Shown here: one piece after another, positions 1-8,326 of the stretch
How the letters are laid out: each line of letters starts with the position of its first letter
How positions within the stretch are numbered: position 1 is the first letter of the stretch
Assembly (NCBI RefSeq): GCF_024529975.1
Contig: NZ_AP024898.1
Location: 1,623,210 to 1,687,209 of the forward strand
Direction of reading: 5' to 3'
Length of the DNA: 64,000 bases
DNA from: Vibrio quintilis
GTDB taxonomy: Bacteria; Pseudomonadota; Gammaproteobacteria; Enterobacterales; Vibrionaceae
Program-made: the position numbers and the translations under genes
Notes under the pieces: model-generated
Databases searched by the model: none
What the model was told of the DNA's origin: nothing
The model's input: only the letters and a program-made list of their open reading frames with translations

Positions 1-393
1 CTGAACATGGGCTTCTCTTGCTTTCGCCAGCACATTGCCGACCGGTGACGATTCGATGAGCTCCCAGGCAAGAATCGCAGCGGTTGCTTTACGCGTTCTG
101 ATCGCCGAAATATGCTGACGAATCAACGTCGCCACCGCTTGTTCAAGATCATTTTCAAAATCAGCCAGGGTCAGCTCACCAATACTTTCCTCAACAGACG
201 GCCAGAAAATACCACTTTCCGCGTACTTCTCCGCCAGTTGTTCTAACCCACCAAAATATCTGTAAATCAACACCTTATCTACCTTTGCTTTAGAAGCAAC
301 ATAGTTAATTTTCAGTTTTTGAAAACCTTCATTGACCAGAATATCTTCGAACGTATCCAGAATTCTTTGTTCAGTCTGTTCTCTTCTTCCCAT
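1..393 (-). CDS. TetR/AcrR-family transcriptional regulator (C-terminus cut by window edge)
   Basis: The reverse strand is open from an ATG at 393 to the window edge (131 codons, no stop reached). The first 50 residues have the TetR DNA-binding pattern: a helix starting REQTEQRIL, the stretch NYVASKAKVDKVLIYRYF (helix-turn-helix with the usual Y-x-Y/H-F recognition helix end), then a linker into a helical ligand domain. Such proteins usually repress their own and neighbouring genes. It is divergent from the MipA/OmpV gene, with a perfect palindrome between them that could be its operator. The ligand cannot be read from the sequence. Confidence 0.85.
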   Translation of the reverse strand, partial: MGRREQTEQRILDTFEDILVNEGFQKLKINYVASKAKVDKVLIYRYFGGLEQLAEKYAESGIFWPSVEESIGELTLADFENDLEQAVATLIRQHISAIRTRKATAAILAWELIESSPVGNVLAKAREAHVQ

Positions 394-568
394 TTGTTTC
401 TGTTCACCTTCACGAATAGGTAATATATATTGCATATTTCCGGGGGATGATGTTGAACAGATTCATACACTGTCAAACGACCCGGCGGTTTTTATGACGA
501 AAAACCATGGCTCTGAATACACATTTTAACCAATTTTGACTTTACAAACATAGCATAAAAAAACAGAA

Positions 569-586
569 TGTCACCAGAGAGTGACA
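569..586. promoter_or_regulatory. Perfect 6-6-6 palindrome, candidate TetR operator
   Basis: TGTCAC-CAGAGA-GTGACA lies 176 bp upstream of the regulator start and 71 bp upstream of the MipA start. Divergent tetR-type regulators usually bind palindromes of this size. Assignment to this regulator is inference. Confidence 0.45.
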
Positions 587-656
587 AAACATTATTTGAT
601 CATCATGTTTGTTTGGGTATATACCTGCATCAGTAAAAATAAAGAGTATTCGATAT

Positions 657-1403
657 ATGAAAAAAGCAAATTATCTGATTTTGGCAGCAAATTTAATCGC
701 CTTGCCGCTTTATGCCCAAAGCACAGATTACTCGATCGGTGCTGGCGTAGGCATACAGCAATCAATTTATAAAGGCATTGACAACACAACGTCTCCTTTT
801 CCGTTAGTTGGATATGAAGGTGAGCACTTCTTCATTCAGGGCGTCACTGCCGGTTATCAGCTGCGTCCGGCCAGCGCATCATCAAATCTTATTTTCAAGG
901 TGATGTATGACTTTAAGGAGTTTGATCCTTCCGACTCTGATAATGCACAAATGCAGTTACTGAATAAAAGAGATAACGCCGTGATGGCTGGTGTCGGTTA
1001 TAAACTGAAAACCGCAGTGGGAATTTTTCAGGCGGATGCTTTAACAGATGTCAGTGATGAACATAATGGCTCCTCAACCAGAGCAATGTGGACCATCCCC
1101 TTCCCTAATGGCCGCTGGGGATTCAATACCACCGTCGGCTACAATTACAGCAACGGGAATTACAATAACTATTACTATGGCGTTTCTGCTCAGGAATCCG
1201 TGGTATCAGGGCTGGCCAGTTATGATCTGGACTGGGCGGGCTCATTCTTCACCAATATCCAGTCTTACTGGATGCTGACGCAAAACCTGTCTGTTGGCGG
1301 CGGTATCACTTACACATTGTATGATGATGAAATATCGGATAGTCCGATGGTTGATGATGATGAAACACTCGGCGTCAATATGAGTGTGACTTATCGCTTT
1401 TAA
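657..1403 (+). CDS. MipA/OmpV family outer-membrane protein
   Basis: 248 residues. The start at ATG 657 is chosen because it opens a clean signal peptide (MKKANYLILAANLIALPLYAQS); an in-frame TTG at 609 would place a charged stretch before it. The mature part alternates hydrophobic and polar residues as in beta strands and ends in YRF, the C-terminal aromatic signal for outer-membrane assembly. Family members are 12-14 strand barrels; MipA in E. coli scaffolds murein enzymes, while OmpV-type members have diverse roles. It is divergent from the TetR gene, which may control it. The specific function is unknown. Confidence 0.8.
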   Translation: MKKANYLILAANLIALPLYAQSTDYSIGAGVGIQQSIYKGIDNTTSPFPLVGYEGEHFFIQGVTAGYQLRPASASSNLIFKVMYDFKEFDPSDSDNAQMQLLNKRDNAVMAGVGYKLKTAVGIFQADALTDVSDEHNGSSTRAMWTIPFPNGRWGFNTTVGYNYSNGNYNNYYYGVSAQESVVSGLASYDLDWAGSFFTNIQSYWMLTQNLSVGGGITYTLYDDEISDSPMVDDDETLGVNMSVTYRF

Positions 1404-1846
1404 ACCACGATATTTCACTGTCATTTTTCTCCGCTTCCATCACTTCCATCACTCATCCACTAAAACCGGTCAAATCAGCGGCCGGTTTCTGCTCAGGCAA
1501 CTGTGTCCTGAAAACAGTGCCAAACAATCACTCAGGTAAATACCAAACACGAACACACATCAGCCCGGCTTACGGGATTCGACATGACGATCATTTCCAG
1601 ACACATAAGTAGCTTACTTGATATACCCAAGCAACCTGAAGATGCAGAGTTCAGCGTGCATCTTCAGGTTGTTTGGGTATATATAAAAATCTCTGATATA
1701 AACACCATAATTTTTCGTCTGTTTCCTCCCGGCCAAATCCGTTAATTTATTTTGAACAGATTATTTTATCTTTATTTATCAAAGATCTGTTTTGCCTGAC
1801 AAAACAAAAAAATTTCTATTAATGGCCAATTCACGGAGAAGCAATC
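1404..1846. other. 443-bp intergenic region
   Basis: It holds a palindromic repeat copy (1622-1681) and, in its last 100 bases, an AT-rich stretch that probably carries the promoter of the next gene. I see no other gene or RNA. Confidence 0.5.
1622..1681. repeat. TATACCC/GGGTATA palindromic repeat, copy 1
   Basis: 60 bp. The left arm TATACCCAAGCAACCTGAAG and right arm CTTCAGGTTGTTTGGGTATA are near-perfect reverse complements, separated by a loop that itself holds an inverted GATGCA/TGCATC. Same family as the copies at 4280, 17727, 29240, 29499, 42044, 50515 and 53327. Confidence 0.9.
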
Positions 1847-3796
1847 ATGAAACTGAAATACCCGCACCTGTTTAAACCCATTCAGATCGGCAATATTACT
1901 TTTAAAAACCGTCTCTTTTCTGCGCCTGTATCTCTACAGGAATTATCCAGTGAATGCTTTTTATCACAGGAAAACATCGCATTCTTCGAGCTGAGGGCGA
2001 AAGGAGGCGCAGCCAACGTCACTATTGGCGAAGCCATTGTCGAAGAAACCGGCCGTGCACATACCAAAGAGTTACGCATTGATGACCCGCTGATTCTGCC
2101 ATCCCTGACCCATGCCGCCCGTTCTATTCGCCGTCATAATTCGATTCCCAGCATAGAGCTGGCACATGGCGGTAAATATGCCGGGATTCCGAATCTTGAG
2201 AATCCCCATCCGAAAAACAGACCATACGGCCCGGTCCACGAATTTTCCGAAAACGGTACTGAAGTTTTTCAGATGGAAGAATCCATGCTGATCCGGCTGG
2301 CAGAGTCCTACAAGACAGCAGCAGCCCGGGCTAAACTGGCCGGATTTGAAATGCTGATGGTACACGGGGCACATGGCTGGTTAATCAGTCAGTTCCTTTC
2401 TCCAACCAACACCCGGACTGATCAGTACGGTGGCTCCTTTGAAAACAGAATGCGCTTCCCTGTGATGGTACTGCAGGCTATCCGGGAAGCCGTCGGACCG
2501 GGCTTTCCAATTGAATTTCGAATGAATGCGCTGGAGCTGTATCCTGAAGGGCATGGTCTGGATGAAGCCATCCGGGTAGCCAAATACATTGAACCTTATG
2601 TCGATATTCTTCATATCAGTGCCGGTAACCAACACATTCAGGAAACATTTGTCAGAACCCACCCATCGATGTTTTTGCCCCACGGTGTCAATGCAGGGCT
2701 TGCAGCTGAAATCAAAAAACATGTCAGCATTCCTGTGGCCGTTGTCGGCGCAATTACCGACCCGGATTTAGCTGAGGAAATTATCGCCTCAGGACAGGCC
2801 GATATTGTAGCTCTTGCCCGTGGCTTAATGGCTGATCCATTCCTGCCACAAAAAGCCCATGAGGGCCGTGATCAGGATATCCGTAAATGTATGCGCTGCC
2901 ATGACTGTATGGACACAATCATTGTCACCCGGGATACCGCATGCAGTATTAACCCGGTCATTGGGGAAGAAGAACTCTATTTCTCTCCGCCACCGTTGCC
3001 CCGCCAGTCTAAAAAAATTCTGGTTGCCGGTGGCGGTCCGGGTGGCATGCAGGCGGCACTAACAGCAGCTGAACGCAACCATCAGGTCATTCTTTGTGAG
3101 GCCAGCTCTGAGCTGGGCGGACAAATTCGCTGCGAAGCTCATGTGGATTTCAAAAAGAATTATTACGAGTTCTCAAAATGGCTGATTCATCAGGTCACTC
3201 AACATGAGAATATTGAAATTCGCACAAATACGAAAGTCGATCCTCAGCTTGTTGACACGATTGCACCGGATTCACTGGTCTGCGCAATCGGTGCTGTTCC
3301 GATCACGCCGGGCATTCCGGGCATCGATGATCCGCGGGTCATTTATTGCACGGATATGGAGAATGAAGATCTGGAAACCGGACAGCGGGTGGTGATTATC
3401 GGCGCCGGGCTGGTTGGCTCAGAAACCGCAGTGCATTTCAAGCGGGAGAACAAACAGGTCACTTTAATCGAAGCCAGAGATGACTTTGCCGTTGATGCGA
3501 ACGTTTTCCATAAAATGGCACTGAATATCGAACTGCGCGAAGGTATCGATGTCCATCTGAACACCCGCGTGGAAGCCATTACGCCAGAAGGCGTGGTTGC
3601 TATCGATCAATCCGGCCAGAAACATGTTTTCCCGGCAGATACCATTTTCTGTGCCGCTGGTATGCGGTCGCTTGCTGAGGAACGTGAGCAGCTCAGAGAG
3701 TCCATTATTGACTTCCGGCCTGTCGGAGATTGCGTTCAGGTTGGTAAAGTCTCTGCGGCAGTCCATCACGGTCATTATGCCGGTATCGATATTTAA
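1847..3796 (+). CDS. NADH:flavin oxidoreductase, enoate/2,4-dienoyl-CoA reductase type
   Basis: 649 residues, the usual length for the FadH/enoate-reductase group, preceded by a GGAG site 8 bases before the ATG. The N-terminal 330 residues are an Old Yellow Enzyme TIM barrel (opening HLFKPIQIGNITFKNRL). Next come four cysteines at about 348, 351, 354 and 366 for a 4Fe-4S cluster. The C-terminal half is an FAD/NAD(P)H module with dinucleotide-binding motifs AGGGPGGMQAA (about 393) and IGAGLVGSETA (about 517). Such enzymes move hydride from NAD(P)H via FAD and FeS to FMN and reduce an activated C=C bond. The cysteine spacing is Cx2Cx2Cx11C, rather than the Cx2Cx3Cx11C I expect for FadH. The substrate is unknown. 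Confidence 0.85.
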   Translation: MKLKYPHLFKPIQIGNITFKNRLFSAPVSLQELSSECFLSQENIAFFELRAKGGAANVTIGEAIVEETGRAHTKELRIDDPLILPSLTHAARSIRRHNSIPSIELAHGGKYAGIPNLENPHPKNRPYGPVHEFSENGTEVFQMEESMLIRLAESYKTAAARAKLAGFEMLMVHGAHGWLISQFLSPTNTRTDQYGGSFENRMRFPVMVLQAIREAVGPGFPIEFRMNALELYPEGHGLDEAIRVAKYIEPYVDILHISAGNQHIQETFVRTHPSMFLPHGVNAGLAAEIKKHVSIPVAVVGAITDPDLAEEIIASGQADIVALARGLMADPFLPQKAHEGRDQDIRKCMRCHDCMDTIIVTRDTACSINPVIGEEELYFSPPPLPRQSKKILVAGGGPGGMQAALTAAERNHQVILCEASSELGGQIRCEAHVDFKKNYYEFSKWLIHQVTQHENIEIRTNTKVDPQLVDTIAPDSLVCAIGAVPITPGIPGIDDPRVIYCTDMENEDLETGQRVVIIGAGLVGSETAVHFKRENKQVTLIEARDDFAVDANVFHKMALNIELREGIDVHLNTRVEAITPEGVVAIDQSGQKHVFPADTIFCAAGMRSLAEEREQLRESIIDFRPVGDCVQVGKVSAAVHHGHYAGIDI

Positions 3797-3808
3797 ACTG
3801 AACTGACT

Positions 3809-3847
3809 TCAGGCCGGAAACGCCATCGCAAACAGTTTCCGGCCTGA
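3809..3847 (+). terminator. Strong hairpin after the flavin reductase
   Basis: TCAGGCCGGAAAC pairs perfectly with GTTTCCGGCCTGA across a 13-base loop, 13 bases after the stop codon. There is no clear T-run, so it may act as an mRNA end-stabilising hairpin rather than a classic terminator. Confidence 0.4.
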
Positions 3848-3906
3848 TCCTGTATCTTCGGATATCAGGCGTCTGTTAGCTCTGTCAGTTAAACTCACTT
3901 TGTCTG

Positions 3907-4383
3907 TTAAACCAGGCTGTACACATCCGGTTGCCAGATTTGCATAAAAATTTCCGGATTGGCTATTGGTTTAAAACCATATTGTTCATACAAGCCATGC
4001 GCATCACTTGTTGCCAGCACGATACGCCTCAACCCCTGAAGTTCCGGATGACTCACAATCTCATGGATTAACCATTTACTCAGGCCTGCACCACGGTGGG
4101 TTTCTGAGATAAACACATCAGACAAATAAGCAAATGTCGCTTTATCAGTGATCATCCGGGCAAAGCCAACCTGCTCACCAGAATCCTTGTACACGCCAAA
4201 ACATAATGAATTGGCAATCGCTTTTTGCATTACCGCTTCCGGTATACCTTTCGCCCAATAGCTCTCTGAAATAAAACGATATACCCAAGCAACCTGAAGA
4301 TGCAGGGTTCAGGTTGCTTGGGTATAAACCACTGTAAAATCAAGTTCACTTTGATTGGTACTGACCCGATACCCTTCCACCAC
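3907..4383 (-). pseudogene. GNAT acetyltransferase split by a palindromic repeat insertion
   Basis: An intact reading frame for residues from VMQKAIANSLCF to the end (including the acetyl-CoA loop HRGAGLSKWL) begins at ATG 4230. In-frame codons upstream of that ATG still read like the family (FISESYWAKGIPEAV), then run into a repeat copy whose CCTGAAC supplies a TGA stop. On the far side of the repeat the same frame resumes as a GTG start at 4383 with an AAGGGG site, giving VEGYRVSTNQSELDF. Removing 45 bp (43-bp element plus one TA) rejoins both parts in frame as ...TVVYRFISES..., a 143-residue protein of normal family length. A 107-residue product from ATG 4230 is possible but would lack the first strand and helix. 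Confidence 0.85.
4280..4326. mobile_element. 43-bp palindromic element inserted in a GNAT gene, with TA duplication
   Basis: The element runs TACCCAAGCAACCTGAA...GGTTGCTTGGGTA (4282-4324) and is flanked by TA at 4280-4281 and 4325-4326. Removing the element and one TA restores the open frame of the surrounding gene. This is the clearest insertion event in the window and fixes the ends of the element. Confidence 0.8.
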
Positions 4384-4648
4384 AGATAGTCACCCCTTCA
4401 ATTCTGTCAGACATATCAGTCCGTTATAGCATACATCAGCATCCGGTGCCCGGCCTCACGGGCATTAGTCATTAAATTGAAACAAAAACCCAATAAAAAC
4501 AAAATCTAACAATAACAATCCTGAAAGCAAAGGTTCATCTTTAATCTCTAATTTATCCCGGTCAATACAACAAAAGTGCTGCGGCTCATTCTGTCACCAC
4601 AACCCAATGGCAGATGTTTGGCACTTCAAACAAGATAAGGTAAATAAA

Positions 4649-5587
4649 ATGAAAAAAGCAGTTCTGGCAACCGCAATTTTTACAGCATTGGTATCTGGTA
4701 CATCTTTCGCAGCAACTGTCTATGACAGCGAAGGGACAACATTGAAAGTTGGTGGACGTGCTGAAGGACGTTTCAACATCTCTGACAACAACGAATCAGC
4801 AACAGATAACACAAGCACGTTCAAAGATAAATCCCGTGCACGTGTCAACCTGAAAGGTAAATCTGAAATTTCTGATTCATTGTACGGTTTCGGTAAATAT
4901 GAAGCTGAGCTGGACAGCGAATCTGACATCACAAACCGTTACTTTTTCGCGGGTATCGGCACAAACATCGGTGAGTTCTCATACGGTAAACAGGATTCTT
5001 CTCAGACTCAGCTGACAGACTTCACTGATATCCTGAATACATTTGGTGCCAGCGCTTCAAGCTATGTCAGTGGCAACAAAAGTAAACGTGAGAACAACTT
5101 CCTGTATTCAGGTGAATTCGATGCACTGACACTGAAAGCAAACTACGTTGCTTCTGATGAAGAAGATGAAGATAGCGTTGGTCTTTCAGGGGTTTATCAA
5201 ATCAATGATGCATTCAGTGCTGGTTTAGGTTATGTCAATCAGGACGCTGGTGAATCAGTGTCCGGTGATCAATTCAACGCAGTTCTTGGCTACAAAATGG
5301 ATGCATTATATCTGGGTGCATTCTTCAGCACAGGTACTGCAGTTGCATCAAATAAAGAAGTCGATGCGACAGCTTACGAGCTGAGTGCTAAGTACAAGTT
5401 CGGTCAAACTGCACTGGCGGCTGTTTATAACTATCAGGAACTGGATGACGATGATTCAGTCGATGAATTTGCAGTTGAAGTTGAGCACAAATTTAACGGC
5501 CATCTTCGCATGTATGCCGGTTATCTGTTCCAGCAAATGGATAACGAAGATGACGAGCTACAGGCGGGTATCCGTTACGATTTCTAA
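4649..5587 (+). CDS. Outer-membrane porin (OmpU/OmpL-like general porin)
   Basis: 312 residues. Start ATG 4649 is chosen for the signal peptide MKKAVLATAIFTALVSGTSFA and the AAGGT site 8 bases before it; upstream in-frame codons look non-coding. The mature chain begins ATVYDSEGTTLKVGGRAEGRF, the typical first strand of vibrio porins, is very acidic (Asp/Glu-rich loops) and ends in IRYDF with the terminal Phe needed for assembly. It would form trimeric diffusion channels for small hydrophilic solutes. A strong terminator follows. Confidence 0.88.
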   Translation: MKKAVLATAIFTALVSGTSFAATVYDSEGTTLKVGGRAEGRFNISDNNESATDNTSTFKDKSRARVNLKGKSEISDSLYGFGKYEAELDSESDITNRYFFAGIGTNIGEFSYGKQDSSQTQLTDFTDILNTFGASASSYVSGNKSKRENNFLYSGEFDALTLKANYVASDEEDEDSVGLSGVYQINDAFSAGLGYVNQDAGESVSGDQFNAVLGYKMDALYLGAFFSTGTAVASNKEVDATAYELSAKYKFGQTALAAVYNYQELDDDDSVDEFAVEVEHKFNGHLRMYAGYLFQQMDNEDDELQAGIRYDF

Positions 5588-5704
5588 AATGATGTCTTCT
5601 GTCCGGAAGCGTTATCAGGCAAAACAATTGTCCTGAAAGCGATTACCATGCCGGGCAGAGTTCAGGCACCATTATAAAAATAAATTCTACTGTCCTTTTT
5701 ATTT

Positions 5705-5732
5705 GGCCGGGCAGGCGTGCCCGGCCTTTTTT
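5705..5732 (+). terminator. Rho-independent terminator of the porin gene
   Basis: GGCCGGGC-AGGCGT-GCCCGGCC is followed immediately by TTTTTT. Its tail overlaps the stop codon of the convergent gene. Confidence 0.9.
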
Positions 5733-6096
5733 ATCCATTACGTTTTGGCTGCTGATAAGTTTTTCCCGCCGCCTGATAAACCTCTTTCTTTTTCACACTG
5801 AATTCAGATTCAAAAAACCAGGCCACAAAACCGATCACATCATCACCTTCATTCATGATGTGTTCAACATAGTCCTGCATTTCTCCCTGCTCATTCTCCT
5901 GCTGTGTCACATGATAAATTCGTTTTTTACCCTCAGCTTCTGCAATCGCAAACTGCCCGGTTAAGTCTTTTGCGGCTTCAGCAATATCGCTATCCTCAAC
6001 GGTTTTGAGAAAATCCAGCGCCTGCGGCAATGAACCGCACTCGCAAGCCTGTTTAACAATTTGCACGAAATCATGCTGTTGCATCATCTTTACCAT
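5731..6096 (-). CDS. Small acidic protein of unknown function
   Basis: 121 residues, no signal peptide or membrane segment. It begins MVKMMQQHDFVQIV (GGA six bases before the ATG), is rich in Glu/Asp/Gln, and carries CECGSLPQ near residue 20. The C-terminus is basic (TYQQPKRNG). The middle (GQFAIAEAEGKKRIYHV) looks like a two-strand core. I do not recognise a family. It is convergent with the porin and shares its terminator region. Confidence 0.6.
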   Translation of the reverse strand: MVKMMQQHDFVQIVKQACECGSLPQALDFLKTVEDSDIAEAAKDLTGQFAIAEAEGKKRIYHVTQQENEQGEMQDYVEHIMNEGDDVIGFVAWFFESEFSVKKKEVYQAAGKTYQQPKRNG

Positions 6097-6293
6097 TCTG
6101 ATTCCAAATAAGTGCGCCTATCCTCTCATAAATTGATTTTCCCCTAAAGCCTGATCATTGCTGAAAAAACCGAATACACCACCGCTTCATGGTTTCTTAA
6201 GGAAAATAGCCCTGATACTGGAAAAGTTGCATTTCTTCTTCCACAGTTAAAAGGACATTATTCAATCTAATCAAGGTCAGCGGGCTTTTTGGC

Positions 6294-8171
6294 ATGAAAA
6301 TGGACAAGCATTCCTTGTTCAGAGAACGAAGTCTTCAAGCAATCTCTGAGCTTATCGACACTACCGATGGTTCTTTATATCAGCAAGCAACTGATATACT
6401 GCATCACGCCTTAAATTCATATGCTTCATTACTGATTGAAGTTGACAGGACCACTCAGTCTAAGCGTCTGCTGGCAACCTCACCCAAAATGCGGGCCGAA
6501 GAGAACATATGCCGGGATTTGGAAACTTTGCTGACGCAACAGATGAAATACACTCAGGATGATTATTTCATCATTCCAATGCACACGGCTTTACGGTTTC
6601 CGCAAGAACGGTATGTCGTACAACATCAGATCGAAGGTTATTTCGGCACCACATCCCAAAGCTCTGAGCCCGGCAGTCAGTGCTATTTATTCATCACACT
6701 GACAACAGAACCGATAGACGATCCGGACACTCTGTATGAATGGCATCAGCTCATTGCACAAATCGTACAACAAAACCAGCGACATGATTATCTGGCCCGG
6801 CGTGTGGATCTGTTACTGAACCGGCTCAACCATGAGGTTTCTCACGATAATCTGACTAACCTGATGAATAAAAGCTATCTGACAGATACGCTGGAACGGT
6901 TAATGATTTCCCCGCCGGAAACCGGACCCAAACCATTTTCACTGGGCTTACTGGATATCAAAAACTTCAGTTTAATCAATGATGTTCATGGTATTTATAT
7001 CGGCGATCAGGTCTTAAAGCATGTCGCGCAAATCATGGCGACGCTGATTCAGGATGAGCAGTTTGTCTTCCGTCTGGCCAATGATGAATTTGCATTTATC
7101 ACTTTTCGTCAGAACCCGGTGTCATTATGTGAAAAAATGATCAAACAGATCTCATATGGATATCATGATACCCACCATCACATTTCGCTGAAGACCCGTA
7201 TCGGACTGGCAACGTACGTCGAAAGTTCGGTTCATGCCGATGAGCTGTTACTCCATGCCTCTCTGGCACTCAAAGAGTGTAAAACAGCAGATCACCCCAT
7301 CTGCAGCTACGAAACATCCCTGAGCGATGCCTATCTGCGTAAAACAGAACTGATCAATGCCCTGAAAAAAGAGCTGAATACCAGCATTGAAGCATCTGAT
7401 GCACTTTCGATTAAGCTTCAGCCAATTGTTCGCCGCCACCAAAGTATATGGAGCTATTTTGAGGTTCTGGCGCGATGGACGCACCCGACACTGGGAGAAA
7501 TCAGCCCGATAGAGTTTATTGAAGTTGCTGAAGAGTCCGGCTTAATCATCAGCCTGGGGCGACGGATTATCAAACTGGCCTGTCTGGCAAAACAGGAAAT
7601 TGAGTCACATGGGTGTCACATCAGGCTCAGTATCAACTGCTCAGCCCAGGAACTGAGTCAGTCTCATCTCTATACCGATTACCTGACAGAACAGATCACC
7701 GCTTTTGGATTTCACCCGGAAGAATTTACCATTGAGATCACTGAAACCACACTGTTAGTACAACAGCACCTGGCGAAGAAAACATTACGTCAGCTCCGCA
7801 CCGCCGGGTTTAAAATTGCACTGGATGACTTTGGGACAGGTTATTCCAGCCTGAACTATATTCACAGCTATCCAATTGATTGTATTAAAATTGATGCCTC
7901 TTTTATCAAAAATATGCTCAACAGCTATAAATCAGAGAAAGTTGTCAGTCTGATTATTCAGCTGGCAAACCAGCTGAATATTGATCTGGTCGCCGAAGGT
8001 GTAGAGCAGCAACATATCCTGAATAAGCTTTATAATATGGGCTGTAGTCAAATTCAGGGGTACTGGTTTTCCCGGCCAATCCCAAGCCAGGACGTCGTTC
8101 GTCATTTGTTAAACCAAAGCCAAACGTCGGCATCCGATACGGATACGTTAGTCAACCTGCGTTCTTCATAA
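6294..8171 (+). CDS. GGDEF-EAL protein, probable c-di-GMP phosphodiesterase
   Basis: 625 residues, cytoplasmic (no membrane segment). Residues 1-180 are a helical/GAF-like sensory region that I cannot name. A GGDEF domain follows at about 185-345, but its active motif is LANDEF instead of GGDEF, so diguanylate cyclase activity is unlikely. The EAL domain (about 360-615) keeps the metal and substrate residues: EVLARW for EAL, NCSAQEL, EITET, DDFGTGYSS, IKID, AEGVE and QGYWFSRP. The protein therefore probably degrades c-di-GMP, with the dead GGDEF perhaps as a GTP sensor. The start is weakly supported; ATG 6300 (codon 3) is also possible. Confidence 0.88.
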   Translation: MKMDKHSLFRERSLQAISELIDTTDGSLYQQATDILHHALNSYASLLIEVDRTTQSKRLLATSPKMRAEENICRDLETLLTQQMKYTQDDYFIIPMHTALRFPQERYVVQHQIEGYFGTTSQSSEPGSQCYLFITLTTEPIDDPDTLYEWHQLIAQIVQQNQRHDYLARRVDLLLNRLNHEVSHDNLTNLMNKSYLTDTLERLMISPPETGPKPFSLGLLDIKNFSLINDVHGIYIGDQVLKHVAQIMATLIQDEQFVFRLANDEFAFITFRQNPVSLCEKMIKQISYGYHDTHHHISLKTRIGLATYVESSVHADELLLHASLALKECKTADHPICSYETSLSDAYLRKTELINALKKELNTSIEASDALSIKLQPIVRRHQSIWSYFEVLARWTHPTLGEISPIEFIEVAEESGLIISLGRRIIKLACLAKQEIESHGCHIRLSINCSAQELSQSHLYTDYLTEQITAFGFHPEEFTIEITETTLLVQQHLAKKTLRQLRTAGFKIALDDFGTGYSSLNYIHSYPIDCIKIDASFIKNMLNSYKSEKVVSLIIQLANQLNIDLVAEGVEQQHILNKLYNMGCSQIQGYWFSRPIPSQDVVRHLLNQSQTSASDTDTLVNLRSS

Positions 8172-8235
8172 GGTTTGGTTGAACACCGGGTTACCATCAT
8201 CAATAAGTTGCCATCATCAATAAAATTCCCGGCAT

Positions 8236-8268
8236 AAAAAAGCCAACGCGACCAGAGGTCTGTTGGCT
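8236..8268 (-). terminator. Terminator of the M23 peptidase gene
   Basis: On the reverse strand AGCCAAC...GTTGGCT closes a hairpin followed by TTTTT, about 60 bases after the peptidase stop. Confidence 0.7.
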
Positions 8269-8326
8269 TTCAGTTCATTGCTCTTCCGGATCACCGGATT
8301 TATCTTGCCCGGATCAGACTGCTGAC

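Noticed and set aside
607..622. Repeat copy upstream of the MipA start
   Set aside because: Only a right-arm-like TGTTTGGGTATATA is present, with no partner arm.
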